DNA of 64,000 nucleotides, from NCBI RefSeq assembly GCF_000389965.1, contig NC_021191.1, positions 1,489,501 through 1,553,500 on the forward strand, read 5' to 3'. Origin of the DNA: Actinoplanes sp. N902-109 (lineage in GTDB: Bacteria; Actinomycetota; Actinomycetes; Mycobacteriales; Micromonosporaceae). Positions 8,462 to 17,499 of this stretch are shown here, piece after piece. How positions within the stretch are numbered: the stretch's first letter is position 1; each line of letters begins with the position of its first letter. Both the position numbers and the translations under genes were made by a program. The notes under the pieces were generated by a model, which saw nothing but the letters and a program-made list of their open reading frames with translations, did no database searches and was not told the origin of the DNA.

Positions 8462-10054
8462 TCAGTAACCCCACTGCGGAGCGGCCGGCGCGGGCTGCGG
8501 CGGCAGGCAGATCAGCCAGGACCCGATCCGGTGCAGCTGTTTGCTGGTCAGCAGCCCGCGTGCCACCAGCTCCTCGGGCTGCGCGTACGGCCGCTGCAGC
8601 CGCCCGATGATGATCTGCTGAGCCATCTCCGGGGTGATCCCGGGCAGATGGGTCAGCGCATGGCTGGGGGCGTGGTTGAGGTCGATCAGCCCGCCGTCGT
8701 CGTACGGCCGGCCCAGGTCGGGGCGGCCCATGCCCAGCCGCAGCGCCTGCGCCGGGTTGTAGGCGGCGAACAGCCGGGCCTGGGCGCGCAGGGCCCGGTC
8801 GTCGGGGCTGTCGCCGGGGTGCGAGGCCAGTACGCCGCCGTGGATGGCCGAGCCGACGGCGATCGCGAACCACATGACCAGCCCGACCACCTCGGCCGCG
8901 CTGGGCCGGTCGGCGTCCATCGGGGTGGGGTCGACGCCGAAGAACATCACGCAGGCCAGCACGAACAGCCCGAGGTAGCCGCCCGCGACGTAGAAGAGCC
9001 GCCGGTCGTGGCGGCGGGCGCCGGCGTAGGCGAAGTAGATCCAGCCGCCGATGGAGCACAGCAGCAGCGGCAGCAGGGCGGCTGCGATCACCTCGGCCAG
9101 CGGGAAGCGGCGCCGGGTCGGTGGCGGCAGCGGGGGTGCGGTCTCCCAGGCCGGCGGTGGCGGGGTGGCGACCGTGGGGTCCGGTGGCACGTACGGCGGG
9201 ACGTAAGCCGGGGCCGGCGGTGACACCGGAGCGGCCGGTGAGGATGGCGCCGAGGCCTCGGCCCACGGGTCGACCGGTTCGGTGTAGAACTGCTCACCGC
9301 GCAGGATCTTGCGATGCGTCTCCTGGAGTTTCTCGCCGGGTTCCACACCGAACTCGTCGAGGAAGTAGTCCCGGGCGTCGCGGAACACCGCCAGCGCCTC
9401 GGCCTGCCGCCCGGCCTGGTGCAGCGCGATCATCAGGTGGGCGCGCAGGCCCTCGCGCAGCGGGAACTGCTCGACCAGCCGGGCGAGGTCGGGCATCACC
9501 CCGGTGTGGTTGCCGCGGGCGAGTTCGATCTCGGCCCATTTCTCCCACGCGGTGGCCCGCGCCTCGACGAGCCGGGTGCGCGCCGCCTCGAAGACCGGAC
9601 CGGTCAGCCCGGCCAGCGCCTCGCCCTGCCAGAGGCGCAGGGCGTCGCGCAGCGCGGCGGCCGCCTCGGGGAACCGCCCGCTCTTGCGCAGCGCGGACGC
9701 CTGCGTCACGCCGGCCTCGAAGCGCAGCGCGTCCACGGCATCCGGTTCGACGCGCAGCGTGTAGCCGGCGCTGGTGAGCGGAAGCAGCTCGCCGGGGGTG
9801 CGCGGCGCGTGGTCGGGGTCGAGCAGCCGGCGCAACCCGGCGACGTACTTCTGCACGACGTTCGCGCCGTTCTCCGGCGGCTCGTCCCCCCACACCGCAT
9901 CGACGATCTGCGGGACGGGCACCGGGCGCCCGGCGTTGAGCAGCAGCACGGCGAGCACCGCCCGCTGCTTGGCCGGTCCAAGCTCGAGTGTCGTGTTCCC
10001 GCGAATGGCGCGCAGGTCGCCGAGAAGTTCGAAGCGCACGGGGTCGTCAGCCAC
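8462..10054 (-). CDS. BTAD (SARP-type) regulator fused to membrane helices and a helix-hairpin-helix
   Basis: This encodes 530 residues from GTG 10054, which has an AAGGGGG ribosome binding site; the frame runs to 10195 without support. Residues about 5-95 form an OmpR-like winged helix (LGPAKQRAVLAVLLLNAGR), and 100-245 a bacterial transcriptional activation domain. A Pro-rich linker follows (about 250-320), then four hydrophobic helices (about 325-445). The last ~70 residues read DLNHAPSHALTHLPGI followed by a helical repeat, a helix-hairpin-helix of the ComEA type that usually binds DNA. Stand-alone SARPs are ~270 residues and AfsR types carry ATPase domains, so this membrane-anchored form with two DNA-binding candidates is unusual. 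Target genes are unknown. Confidence 0.85.
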   Translation of the reverse strand: MADDPVRFELLGDLRAIRGNTTLELGPAKQRAVLAVLLLNAGRPVPVPQIVDAVWGDEPPENGANVVQKYVAGLRRLLDPDHAPRTPGELLPLTSAGYTLRVEPDAVDALRFEAGVTQASALRKSGRFPEAAAALRDALRLWQGEALAGLTGPVFEAARTRLVEARATAWEKWAEIELARGNHTGVMPDLARLVEQFPLREGLRAHLMIALHQAGRQAEALAVFRDARDYFLDEFGVEPGEKLQETHRKILRGEQFYTEPVDPWAEASAPSSPAAPVSPPAPAYVPPYVPPDPTVATPPPPAWETAPPLPPPTRRRFPLAEVIAAALLPLLLCSIGGWIYFAYAGARRHDRRLFYVAGGYLGLFVLACVMFFGVDPTPMDADRPSAAEVVGLVMWFAIAVGSAIHGGVLASHPGDSPDDRALRAQARLFAAYNPAQALRLGMGRPDLGRPYDDGGLIDLNHAPSHALTHLPGITPEMAQQIIIGRLQRPYAQPEELVARGLLTSKQLHRIGSWLICLPPQPAPAAPQWGY

Positions 10055-10218
10055 CCAACACCCCCCTTGAGCAGCGCAGATGTGAAATGGCAGCGGTACG
10101 GCAGCCGGCAGCAGCATAACGGCAGCGGTCCGGCAGCACTGTCCCGCATGGTTACCGGCATCGACCTCGGCGGCGCTGCCCGCCGGGACCCCCATCGCAT
10201 GCCGAAAGAGACGTTGTC

Positions 10219-11007
10219 ATGAACGTTCGCAAGCAAGCAGGTGCGCTGCTCGGCCTCACCGTCGTGGCTCTGGGTGGCTGTGGCGCCGCCGATCAGCTCA
10301 AGGACGCGGCCGCCTCGCCGCCGCCGACCCCGCAGGAGCAGTTGCTGAACGCGCTGCCCGGCCCGGCCACGGGCGCGTTCCACTTCGCGCTCAAGGGCGG
10401 CGAGCAACCGATGGAAGGCGTGCTCGACGCGACCAAGAAGAGCTATCGGATCGACATCAGCCAGAAGGACCCCGATCTGGGCTTCACGATGACGATGAAG
10501 TTTCTGGTCGTCGACGACAAATCCTGGATCAAGATCAATTTTTCCGGTACGGAGAAAGTGGCCGGCCTCCCGAAGTTCCCCAAGAAATGGATGCTGGTCG
10601 ACCGCAGCAAACTGCACGACTCCGACGACGCGCCACTCACCTACGACAACGAAACGGATCCGGCCGAACTCAGTGCCGTGTTCGGCCACGCCGCCGATGT
10701 CCGCCGCACCGGTTCCACCTTCAGCGGTACCACCGATCTGACCGAGCAGGGCAAGACCGAGGTCGTCGATCAGAAGACGGTCGACGCGCTGGGTCCCGCG
10801 GCGACCACCGTGCCGTTCGAGGCCGTGGTCGACGCGCAGGGCCGGCTGACCAAGGCCGTGATCAAGGTGCCCGCCGCCGGCAAAATCAAGGCCGAGCGGT
10901 ACGAGGCGGTCTACGACCAGTACGGCACGGCCGAGTCCCCGGCCGAGCCCGCCGCAGGCGAGCAGCAGAAGGCGACGGCCGCGACGTACGAGATCTTGAA
11001 TTCCTGA
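10219..11007 (+). CDS. Secreted lipoprotein, LppX/LprG-like fold likely
   Basis: This encodes 262 residues. A lipoprotein signal peptide ends in LGGC with the lipidated Cys at 21, followed by an Ala/Pro linker. The body (SFHFALKGGEQ-like start, DLGFTMTMKFLVVDDKSWIKINFSGTEK, later DLTEQGKTEVVD) has the alternating strands of LolA/LppX-type lipid-carrier domains often annotated as LppX_LprAFG lipoproteins. It would be anchored on the outer face of the membrane. It is transcribed away from the BTAD regulator starting 165 bp upstream, and may be its target, but that is a guess from position only. Confidence 0.75.
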   Translation: MNVRKQAGALLGLTVVALGGCGAADQLKDAAASPPPTPQEQLLNALPGPATGAFHFALKGGEQPMEGVLDATKKSYRIDISQKDPDLGFTMTMKFLVVDDKSWIKINFSGTEKVAGLPKFPKKWMLVDRSKLHDSDDAPLTYDNETDPAELSAVFGHAADVRRTGSTFSGTTDLTEQGKTEVVDQKTVDALGPAATTVPFEAVVDAQGRLTKAVIKVPAAGKIKAERYEAVYDQYGTAESPAEPAAGEQQKATAATYEILNS

Positions 11008-11083
11008 ACCCGGCCGCGGTGGTGGTCGCGGGGGTCTGACGGGGGTCCGCGCGATCACCGCCGCGCTGTGGTGGGATCGACCC

Positions 11084-12133
11084 ATGGACGCGCATGGCGA
11101 ATATGTCTTCATCGGCTGTTACACCGCGGACACCGGGGGTGAAGGAGAGGGCGTCGGGCTGCTACGGCGCGATCCGGCGACCGGGTCGTTGAGCGGGTTC
11201 GAACTCGCCGCCCGCACCCCGTCCCCGTCGTTCGTGGTCCAGCACCCCGTTCTGCCGGTCCTGTACGCCGTGAACGAGCTGACCGACGGCACCGTCAGCA
11301 CGTTCGCCGTGGCCGGCGACGGCAGCCTGACCCCGCTGGGCGTCCAGCCGACCGGGGGCCGGGAGCCGTGTCACGTCGCGGTCAGCTCGGCGTCCACCCA
11401 CCTGCTCGTGGCCAACTACTCCAGCGGCAGCGTGGCGGTCTTCCCGCTGGGCGACGACGGGGTGCCCGGCGACCGTACGGATCTGCTCCAGCTCACCGGC
11501 ACCGGACCGGTCGCGGACCGCCAGGAGGGGCCGCACGCGCACATGGTCAGTCCCGACCCCCACGGGCCGGACGTGCTCGTCTGCGACCTCGGCTCGGACC
11601 ACGTCTGGCACACCCGGCTGGACCGGGTGTCGGGGCGGCTGACCCTGGTCGGTCCGGCGATCACCGCGGCACCGGGCACCGGCCCGCGCCACCTGGTGCG
11701 CACCGGGGACGGCGCGATCCTGCTGGTGGGGGAGCTGGCCGGGGAGCTCGGCTGGTTCCGGCCGGGCGGCGGCGGCACCCTGGTCCGCGGGGGTGGCGAG
11801 GTGCTGAGCGCGTCGAAGCCGAACCAGCCTTCCGAGGTGGCGGCGGGTCGCGCCGGCCGGTTCGTCTATGTCGCCAACCGGGGTCCGGACACGATCTCCG
11901 TGCTCGCCTGGGACGGCGACAGCGGCACCCTGGTGGCCGAGGTGCCGACGGGAGGGGCCTGGCCGCGGCACATCGCGCTGGCCGGTGATCACCTCTACGT
12001 AGCCAATGAGAGATCACATACCGTCACAACTCTCCGGATCGACCCGGATTCGGGCATCCCGGCGCCGGCTGCTGCACCGACGGGTGTGAGCAGCCCGACC
12101 TGTGTCCTGCACTACCGCACACCGCGCGGATAG
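11084..12133 (+). CDS. Lactonase-family seven-bladed beta-propeller protein
   Basis: This encodes 349 residues. The start MDAHGEYVFIGCYTADTGGEG and the repeating pattern (FVVQHPVLPVLYAVNE, CHVAVSSASTHLLVANYSSGSVAVF, VYVANRGPDTISVL, HLYVANERSHTVT) are typical of the 6-phosphogluconolactonase beta-propeller family (Pgl, PF10282). Family members hydrolyse 6-phosphogluconolactone or related lactones; many actinobacterial paralogues are uncharacterised, so the substrate is uncertain. There is no signal peptide, indicating a cytosolic protein. The length matches the family (~340-370). It is a monocistronic gene with its own short upstream region. Confidence 0.85.
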   Translation: MDAHGEYVFIGCYTADTGGEGEGVGLLRRDPATGSLSGFELAARTPSPSFVVQHPVLPVLYAVNELTDGTVSTFAVAGDGSLTPLGVQPTGGREPCHVAVSSASTHLLVANYSSGSVAVFPLGDDGVPGDRTDLLQLTGTGPVADRQEGPHAHMVSPDPHGPDVLVCDLGSDHVWHTRLDRVSGRLTLVGPAITAAPGTGPRHLVRTGDGAILLVGELAGELGWFRPGGGGTLVRGGGEVLSASKPNQPSEVAAGRAGRFVYVANRGPDTISVLAWDGDSGTLVAEVPTGGAWPRHIALAGDHLYVANERSHTVTTLRIDPDSGIPAPAAAPTGVSSPTCVLHYRTPRG

Positions 12134-12219
12134 GGGCAACTACGCACAGTCAATTAAGTATCTGATAATGCCAATACGAGTAACTTTCGTCCGAACGTAT
12201 ATGGCATTCAGGTCCAGGC

Positions 12220-13983
12220 ATGCGCAGTATGGATCGCGTGTCTGGCCGCCATCGCAGAAACTTCAGTCTCAAAGGAGCGGGCGTCGTCGCAAGTGCGATG
12301 GCGATCGTTCTCGTTCTCGTCGGCGGCTGGTTCGGCTATCAACAACTTTCCGACAAGGGTTGTTCGGGCCAGCTCGCGCTCAATGTGGCCGCCGCCACCG
12401 AGATCGCGCCGGCCGTGCAACAAGCGGCCAAGAAGTGGACGACCGACGGCGCCCAGGTCGACGGGACGTGCGTCAGCGTCAATGTGAGCAGCGTCAACCC
12501 GGCCACCATGGCGTCCACCGTCGCGCTCAAGCACGGGGTGTCGCTGACCGGCCTCGGCGCCGCCAGCAAGAACGGCACGCTGCCGGACGTCTGGATCCCC
12601 GACTCCACGACCTGGCTGATGCGCATCCGCTCCGAGGCCTCCGGCTACCAGCCCACCGACGGCACCTCGCTGGCCCAGAGCCCGGTCGTGGTCGCCATGC
12701 CCGAGCCGATCGCCGAGAGCGCCGGCTGGCCCGACCGCAAGCTCGGCTGGACCGACCTGGTCGCCAAGATGACCTCGGGCAACGCGATGCGCACCGGCAT
12801 CGTCGACCCCACCCGTGACGCCGCCGGCCTGGCCGGCCTGCTCGCCCTCGGCGGTGCCGCCGGCGGCAGCGCCACGGCCAAGGCGGCCCAGGCGGGCGCC
12901 CTGCGCAACCTCGCCGCCGGCAGCTCCTCGCTGCGCGACGACCTGCTGCAGAAGTTCCCCCGCTCCACCGAGGCGGCCGACCTGGCCAGCGGCATCAGCG
13001 CAGCGCCGCTCTCCGAGGAGGACGTCATCGAGTACAACGCGGAGAAGCCGGTCGTCCCGCTCGTCGCGCTCTACCTCGACCCCGAACCGCCGGTGCTCGA
13101 CTACCCGTACGCCGTCACCCCCGGCCTCGAGGTCAACACCCAGGCCGCGGCCACCGGCCTGCGCCAGGCCATGCAGAACACCGCCTTCACCGACGAGCTC
13201 GCCAAGGCGGGCCTGCGCGGCCCCGGCGGCACGCCCGGCGCCGGCTTCGCCGCCCCCATCGGCGCCCCCAAGGTCTCCGCCGCCACCGGCACCCAGGGCT
13301 CGGCAGCCGCGGGCCTCGACGCCGGCGCGATCAACCAGGCCATCGGCAGCTGGGCCGCGATCACCCTGCCCGGCCGGGTGCTGGCAGTCTTCGACGTCTC
13401 CGGCTCCATGGACACCCCGGTGCCCACCGCCAACAACCTCAGCCGCGCGGCAGTCACCCGAGCCGCCGCGACCCAGGGTCTCAGCCTCTTCGACGACAAG
13501 TGGGACGTCGGTGTGTGGGTCTTCTCCACCGAGATGCAGGGCAAGCTGCCGTACAAGGAGATCGTCCCGATCAGCCCGCTGACCTCGGCCCGCGCCAAGC
13601 TCCAGGACTCGATCAAGTTCATCACCCCCAAGGAGGACGGCGGCACCGGCCTGTACGACACGGCGCTCGCGGCGTACAAGAAAGTCCAGGACGACTGGCA
13701 GCCGGGCCGGGTGAACTCGGTCATCCTCTTCACCGATGGCCAGAACTCGAACAAGGACGGCATCAGCCGGGGCACCCTGATCTCCGAGCTGAAGAAGGCC
13801 GCCGACCCCAAGCGGCCGGTGCGCCTCGTCATCGTCGGCATCGGCAACGAGGTCGACTCCAACGAGCTGGACGCCATTGCCGGAGCCACCAGTGCCGGCG
13901 GGGTGTTCATCGCCGAGGACCCGGCGAAGATCTCCGACATCTTCCTGGAGGCCATCTCGTCGCGGTCGGGGGCTGCCCGCTGA
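12220..13983 (+). CDS. Solute-binding plus VWA domain membrane protein
   Basis: This encodes 587 residues. One N-terminal membrane segment lies at about 24-46 (VVASAMAIVLVLVGGWFGYQ). The N-terminal half resembles periplasmic solute-binding proteins (LALNVAAATEIAPAVQQAAKKW, LPDVWIPDSTTWL). The C-terminal half, from about residue 380, is a von Willebrand A domain whose MIDAS begins FDVSGSMD (about 391-398), with further strands VILFTDGQNSNKDG and VRLVIVGIGNE. The MIDAS Asp/Ser/Ser are present, so metal-dependent ligand binding is plausible. This fusion recurs in actinobacteria, outside the cell and tethered, with unknown ligand. The AT-richer DNA at 12134-12219 probably carries the promoter. 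A second ATG at 12229 is possible. Confidence 0.88.
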   Translation: MRSMDRVSGRHRRNFSLKGAGVVASAMAIVLVLVGGWFGYQQLSDKGCSGQLALNVAAATEIAPAVQQAAKKWTTDGAQVDGTCVSVNVSSVNPATMASTVALKHGVSLTGLGAASKNGTLPDVWIPDSTTWLMRIRSEASGYQPTDGTSLAQSPVVVAMPEPIAESAGWPDRKLGWTDLVAKMTSGNAMRTGIVDPTRDAAGLAGLLALGGAAGGSATAKAAQAGALRNLAAGSSSLRDDLLQKFPRSTEAADLASGISAAPLSEEDVIEYNAEKPVVPLVALYLDPEPPVLDYPYAVTPGLEVNTQAAATGLRQAMQNTAFTDELAKAGLRGPGGTPGAGFAAPIGAPKVSAATGTQGSAAAGLDAGAINQAIGSWAAITLPGRVLAVFDVSGSMDTPVPTANNLSRAAVTRAAATQGLSLFDDKWDVGVWVFSTEMQGKLPYKEIVPISPLTSARAKLQDSIKFITPKEDGGTGLYDTALAAYKKVQDDWQPGRVNSVILFTDGQNSNKDGISRGTLISELKKAADPKRPVRLVIVGIGNEVDSNELDAIAGATSAGGVFIAEDPAKISDIFLEAISSRSGAAR

Positions 13984-14177
13984 GGCCGGCCGCTGTCGGC
14001 TGACCCATGGGGCGAGCGGGTCACGAGGCTCGGTCGGTGATCGCCGCGAACGCCTCGCGGCGAGGCTGCAGGAAGGCTTCGACGATGCGACGGTTCACAG
14101 AGTCGCGAGAGCCATGCGGCATGCATCAACGGCAAATGTGATCGCGCCCCGGTGGGCCGGGGTGGTAGGAACGGGCC

Positions 14178-14705
14178 GTGGCTGGCGACGGGGCATTGGA
14201 GACTGCGCGGCTGATTCTGCGGCGCTGGCGAAGTCAAGACCTGGAGGGCTTCGCGGCGGTTTGCGCGCAGCCCGAGGTGATGCGGTACATCCATGACGGG
14301 CGCACCCTGGATCGGGCTGGGGCGGCGGAGCGGCTGGCTCACTATCGACGGCATTGGGACAAGCACGGCTTCGGCCTGTACGCGGTGGAGCTCAAGCAGA
14401 CCGGTGAGCTGGCCGGATTCACCGGGCTGGCGGTCCCGACGTTCCTGCCCGAGATCATGCCCGCCGTGGAGATCGGCTGGCGGCTCGGGCAGGAGCACTG
14501 GGGCCAGGGCATCGCCACCGAGGCCGCCCGGGCCGTGGTGGCTCAGGCCCGCGCCGGGCTGGGGCTGCAGCGGCTGGTCAGCATCCACATCGTCGGCAAC
14601 GAGGCGTCCGCGCGGGTGATGGTCAAGCTGGGCATGTCGCTGGAGCGGGAGACCGTGCAGCCGGACACCGGCCGGCCGGTCCGGGTGTACGCGATGGATC
14701 TCTAG
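14178..14705 (+). CDS. GNAT acetyltransferase, RimJ/RimL type
   Basis: This encodes 175 residues from GTG 14178. The start LETARLILRRWRSQDLEGF is the signature of the RimJ/RimL branch (Acetyltransf_3). The acetyl-CoA binding motif is in WRLGQEHWGQGIATEAARAVV (about 96-116), followed by HIVGNEASARVMVKLGM. Substrates in this branch range from ribosomal protein N-termini to small molecules and cannot be assigned here. The last 4 bp overlap the stop of the convergent phosphatase gene. Confidence 0.9.
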   Translation: MAGDGALETARLILRRWRSQDLEGFAAVCAQPEVMRYIHDGRTLDRAGAAERLAHYRRHWDKHGFGLYAVELKQTGELAGFTGLAVPTFLPEIMPAVEIGWRLGQEHWGQGIATEAARAVVAQARAGLGLQRLVSIHIVGNEASARVMVKLGMSLERETVQPDTGRPVRVYAMDL

Positions 14706-15823
14706 GGGATCCAGTCGACGCAGACGATGACGGCGTCGTCCTCGAGGTCGCCGGCGACGAAGGCGCGGAGATCGCCGAGGAGTGAGCGCACCGCCTGGAG
14801 CGGGGCGAGCGACACCGTGTGGCGGACGAACCGGTGCAGTGCGGCATCGCCGTAGGCGCCGGTGGGGCCGGGGGCCGCGAAGATGCCGTCGCTGACGATG
14901 ACCAACCGGTCGCCGGGGCGCAGGGCGAAGGTCTGCGTGGTGTATTCACTGGATTCGAACATGCCGAGCGGGAACTGGGCGTCGAGGTGTTCGTCGGCGA
15001 CAGCGCCGTCGCGGAGGACGAGCAGCCGGGGCGAGCCGGTGTCCACGGCGCTGACCTCGCCGGTTTCCAGGTCGAGTTCGAGCAGCAGGGCGGCCACATG
15101 GGCCGCGCCCCGGTGCTGGGAGAAGATGGCCTGATCGGCGAGGCCGGCCTGGTCGGCCAGCGGCAGGCCGGCCCGGCGGGCGTTGCGCACCGCCTGGGTG
15201 GCCAGCGAGGTGAGCAGGGCCGCGGGCATGCCGTCACCCATGCCGTTGAGCACGCTGACAAAGAGCTTGCCGTCGCGTTCGGCCCAGTCGAAGCTGTCGC
15301 CGCGCACCGCGTACGCCGGTTCGAGCTGACCGGCCAGGCTGAAGCCGGCGCCCGACCGGCTGCGCCCGGGCAGCAGCTCCCACTGCAGTTCGGCGGCGAG
15401 GGTGAGCCGTTGGGCGCGCGCCGCGATGGTGTAGCGGTCGGTGCCGGCCGAGGCCGTCTGCAGCTCGTGGGCGAGCAAGGTCGCGACTTCGGCGAGTTCG
15501 GCGCGCTGGTCGGGGGCGGAGGGCAGGGGGTGCACGCGCAGCACACCGAGGCGTTCCCCCCGTACGGTGACCGGCAGATAGCCGAGGTGACCCGCCGTGG
15601 TCTCCTCCTGATGGTCGAAGGTGCGCCAGGCCGGGTCGCCGGGCCGGGTGACGCCGGGCCCGCCGGTCAACGGCAGCAGGGCGGCCAACCGGTAGTCGAC
15701 CAGCAGCAGTTCCACGTCGTTGATCGAGTATTCCTTGGCCAGGGCGCCCGCCAGGCATTCCACGACGAGTTCCGCCGGGGCCTCGGCGAGGGCGCGCCGC
15801 ACGGCGGTCAGCCGCTCCGTCAC
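14702..15823 (-). CDS. PP2C/SpoIIE-type phosphatase-like protein with divergent metal site
   Basis: This encodes 373 residues from GTG 15823. Residues about 1-150 look GAF-like (VELLLVDYRLAALLPL, RGERLGVLRVHPL). The C-terminal half follows the RsbU/SpoIIE PP2C layout: AAELQWELLPGRS, VRGDSFDW, SVLNGMGDGMPAALLTSLA, DTGSPRLLVLRDG, LRPGDRLVIVSDGIF and LEDDAVIVCVDW. In active members the first motifs read GGDWYD and GDVMGHG; here they are RGDSFDW and LNGMGDG, so one metal-binding Asp is replaced by Asn-Gly while D of SDG and DD near the C-terminus remain. It may be weakly active or a pseudo-phosphatase. It is divergent from a MarR gene with a 52-bp gap. Confidence 0.85.
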   Translation of the reverse strand: MTERLTAVRRALAEAPAELVVECLAGALAKEYSINDVELLLVDYRLAALLPLTGGPGVTRPGDPAWRTFDHQEETTAGHLGYLPVTVRGERLGVLRVHPLPSAPDQRAELAEVATLLAHELQTASAGTDRYTIAARAQRLTLAAELQWELLPGRSRSGAGFSLAGQLEPAYAVRGDSFDWAERDGKLFVSVLNGMGDGMPAALLTSLATQAVRNARRAGLPLADQAGLADQAIFSQHRGAAHVAALLLELDLETGEVSAVDTGSPRLLVLRDGAVADEHLDAQFPLGMFESSEYTTQTFALRPGDRLVIVSDGIFAAPGPTGAYGDAALHRFVRHTVSLAPLQAVRSLLGDLRAFVAGDLEDDAVIVCVDWIP

Positions 15824-15875
15824 CGTTGTTCACCTTTCCGACGTGGCCGGTTCTCCGGGTAGTGTCTGCTGCACC

Positions 15876-16346
15876 ATGGCTGAACACCATGGGCCGGATG
15901 GGCCACAGCTTGCCGCGGCTGTTGACGACGCCGCGGCCTCGTTGCTGGGCGTCTGGGATGCGGCCCGCGAGCAGGCCACCCCTCGATTGTCCGGTTCGCA
16001 GCTGGGTGCGCTGCTGGTGGTGGAGCGCACCGAGGGCATCAATCTCCGGGGCTTGGCCGGTGAACTGCGGATGATTCTCTCGTCGGCGAGCCGGCTGTGT
16101 GACCGGCTGGTCGCTTCGGGCCTGGTCGACCGGGTGCCGGGGCGGGCCGACCGGCGCGAGATCGCGCTGTATCTGACGCCGTCGGCCCGGGCGTTGCTGG
16201 ACAACCTGCGGACGACCCGGCGGCAGATCCTCGGCGAGGTGCTCGACCGGATGGGCCCGGCCGGTCGGGCCGCGCTGGTGCGCGGGCTCACGGAGTTCCA
16301 AGCCGCCGCCACCGCGGCTGACAGGTCGGACATGCGCACAGCCTAA
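15876..16346 (+). CDS. MarR-family transcriptional regulator
   Basis: This encodes 156 residues. ATG 15876 (MAEHHGPDG) lies 52 bp from the divergent phosphatase start; the frame extends upstream over that gene without merit. The winged helix covers LSGSQLGALLVVERTEGINLRGLAGELRMILSSASRLCDRLVASGLV and the wing RVPGRADRREIALYLT, typical of MarR. It likely binds its own divergent promoter region and so could control the phosphatase as well. The 3' end overlaps the ROK gene stop by 4 bp on the other strand. Confidence 0.88.
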   Translation: MAEHHGPDGPQLAAAVDDAAASLLGVWDAAREQATPRLSGSQLGALLVVERTEGINLRGLAGELRMILSSASRLCDRLVASGLVDRVPGRADRREIALYLTPSARALLDNLRTTRRQILGEVLDRMGPAGRAALVRGLTEFQAAATAADRSDMRTA

Positions 16347-17467
16347 GCACGGGCCAGCCAGGCCGCGGGGTTGTCGAGGACCCCGCGCAGCACCGCACCG
16401 GCGGCGCCGCGCATGGCCGCATCCGGTCCGAAGGCGGCGGCCCGCAGCTGGATCGGCGCCGCGGTGAGCATCCGGCGGCCGATCTCGGCGTCGATCGCCG
16501 GTTGCAGTGCGGGCATCAGCGGCGCGTAGATGCCACCCAGCACGATGGTGTCCACGTCCAGCAGGTTGACCACGGTCGCGACCGCGGTGCCCAGGGCCGT
16601 ACCGGCGATGGTCAGATCGGCTCCGGTCAGGCCGGCCACCGAGGTGACGCCCGCGGTCCGCAGCATCGCCTCCTGGCCTGCGTACTGTTCGAGGCAGCCG
16701 CGGGCGCCGCAGCGGCAGGGCGGCCCGCTCGCGTCGATCGCGATATGGCCGATCTCACCGCTCCAGCCGCGTACGCCCCGATAGAGCGCGCCGTCCAGAA
16801 CGATGCCCGCGCCGATGCCGATCTCGCCGGACACGTACACGAAGCTGGGCGGCAGCAGGCCGGTGCCGAGCTCGCTGAGCGCGGCCAGGTTGGCTTCGTT
16901 GTCCACGGTCAGCGGCAGGCCGCCCAGCTCGGTGCCGATGGTGACGTCCTGCCAGCCCAGGTTGGGTGCCACCCGCACCACGCCGGCGGCGGTGACCAGG
17001 CCGGGGACGGCGAGGGCGGCCCCGGCCACGGTGAGCCCGTCGGATTCCGCGCGCTGCCGGGCCAGGGTCGCCAGTGCGGCCAGCGCGTCGAGGGCACCGG
17101 CCTGGCGCTGGTCACCGGCCTCCACGATGCGGTGCCGGACTGTGCCGGTGAGGTCGACGACGCAGGCCGCTTGGTAGTCGACGTTGATCTCCAGCCCGAG
17201 CCCGGCCGGGCCGTCGGCGGCGAGCCGCAGCCCCAGGGCGGGCCGCCCGGCGCCGCTGCGCGGGGCGGGGTCGACCTCGGTGAGCAGGCCCCCGGCGATC
17301 AGGTCGTCGACAAGCGTGGAGACGGTGGCCCTGGTGAGCCCGGTGGTGCCGGCCACCGTTGCCCGACTTATCGGATCTGCGCTGTTGGCCACGGTTTGTA
17401 GCACTAGCGAGAGATTATGGGCCCGCACGCTGCTTTGCCGGATGGGGACCTGAGAAAGGCTCGGCAC
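16343..17467 (-). CDS. ROK-family repressor, probable xylose regulator XylR
   Basis: This encodes 374 residues from GTG 17467 (VPSLSQVPIRQSSVRAHN). An alternative ATG at 17503 would put the start inside the xyl promoter. An N-terminal helix-turn-helix (SRATVAGTTGLTRATVSTLVDDL, about 36-58) is followed by a ROK sugar-kinase-like domain with GAGIVLDGALYRGVRGWSGEIGH and the zinc motif CRCGARGC. Proteins of this architecture repress sugar genes and release DNA on sugar binding. It is divergent from xylA, with both starts separated by only 73 bp, so it almost certainly controls xylA and itself. Xylose as ligand is inferred from context. Confidence 0.85.
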   Translation of the reverse strand: MPSLSQVPIRQSSVRAHNLSLVLQTVANSADPISRATVAGTTGLTRATVSTLVDDLIAGGLLTEVDPAPRSGAGRPALGLRLAADGPAGLGLEINVDYQAACVVDLTGTVRHRIVEAGDQRQAGALDALAALATLARQRAESDGLTVAGAALAVPGLVTAAGVVRVAPNLGWQDVTIGTELGGLPLTVDNEANLAALSELGTGLLPPSFVYVSGEIGIGAGIVLDGALYRGVRGWSGEIGHIAIDASGPPCRCGARGCLEQYAGQEAMLRTAGVTSVAGLTGADLTIAGTALGTAVATVVNLLDVDTIVLGGIYAPLMPALQPAIDAEIGRRMLTAAPIQLRAAAFGPDAAMRGAAGAVLRGVLDNPAAWLARA

Positions 17468-17470
17468 CCC

Positions 17471-17499
17471 TTGACAGTGCCACACGCCGGTCAAATAAT
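17471..17499 (+). promoter_or_regulatory. Near-consensus sigma-70-type promoter of xylA
   Basis: A perfect -35 TTGACA (17471-17476) is followed after 17 bp by AATAAT (17494-17499), five of six matches to the -10 consensus. Transcription would start near 17506, about 35 bp before the xylA start. The surrounding AT-rich island (17490-17518) holds related A/T-rich short elements that could be the ROK repressor operator. Confidence 0.7.
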
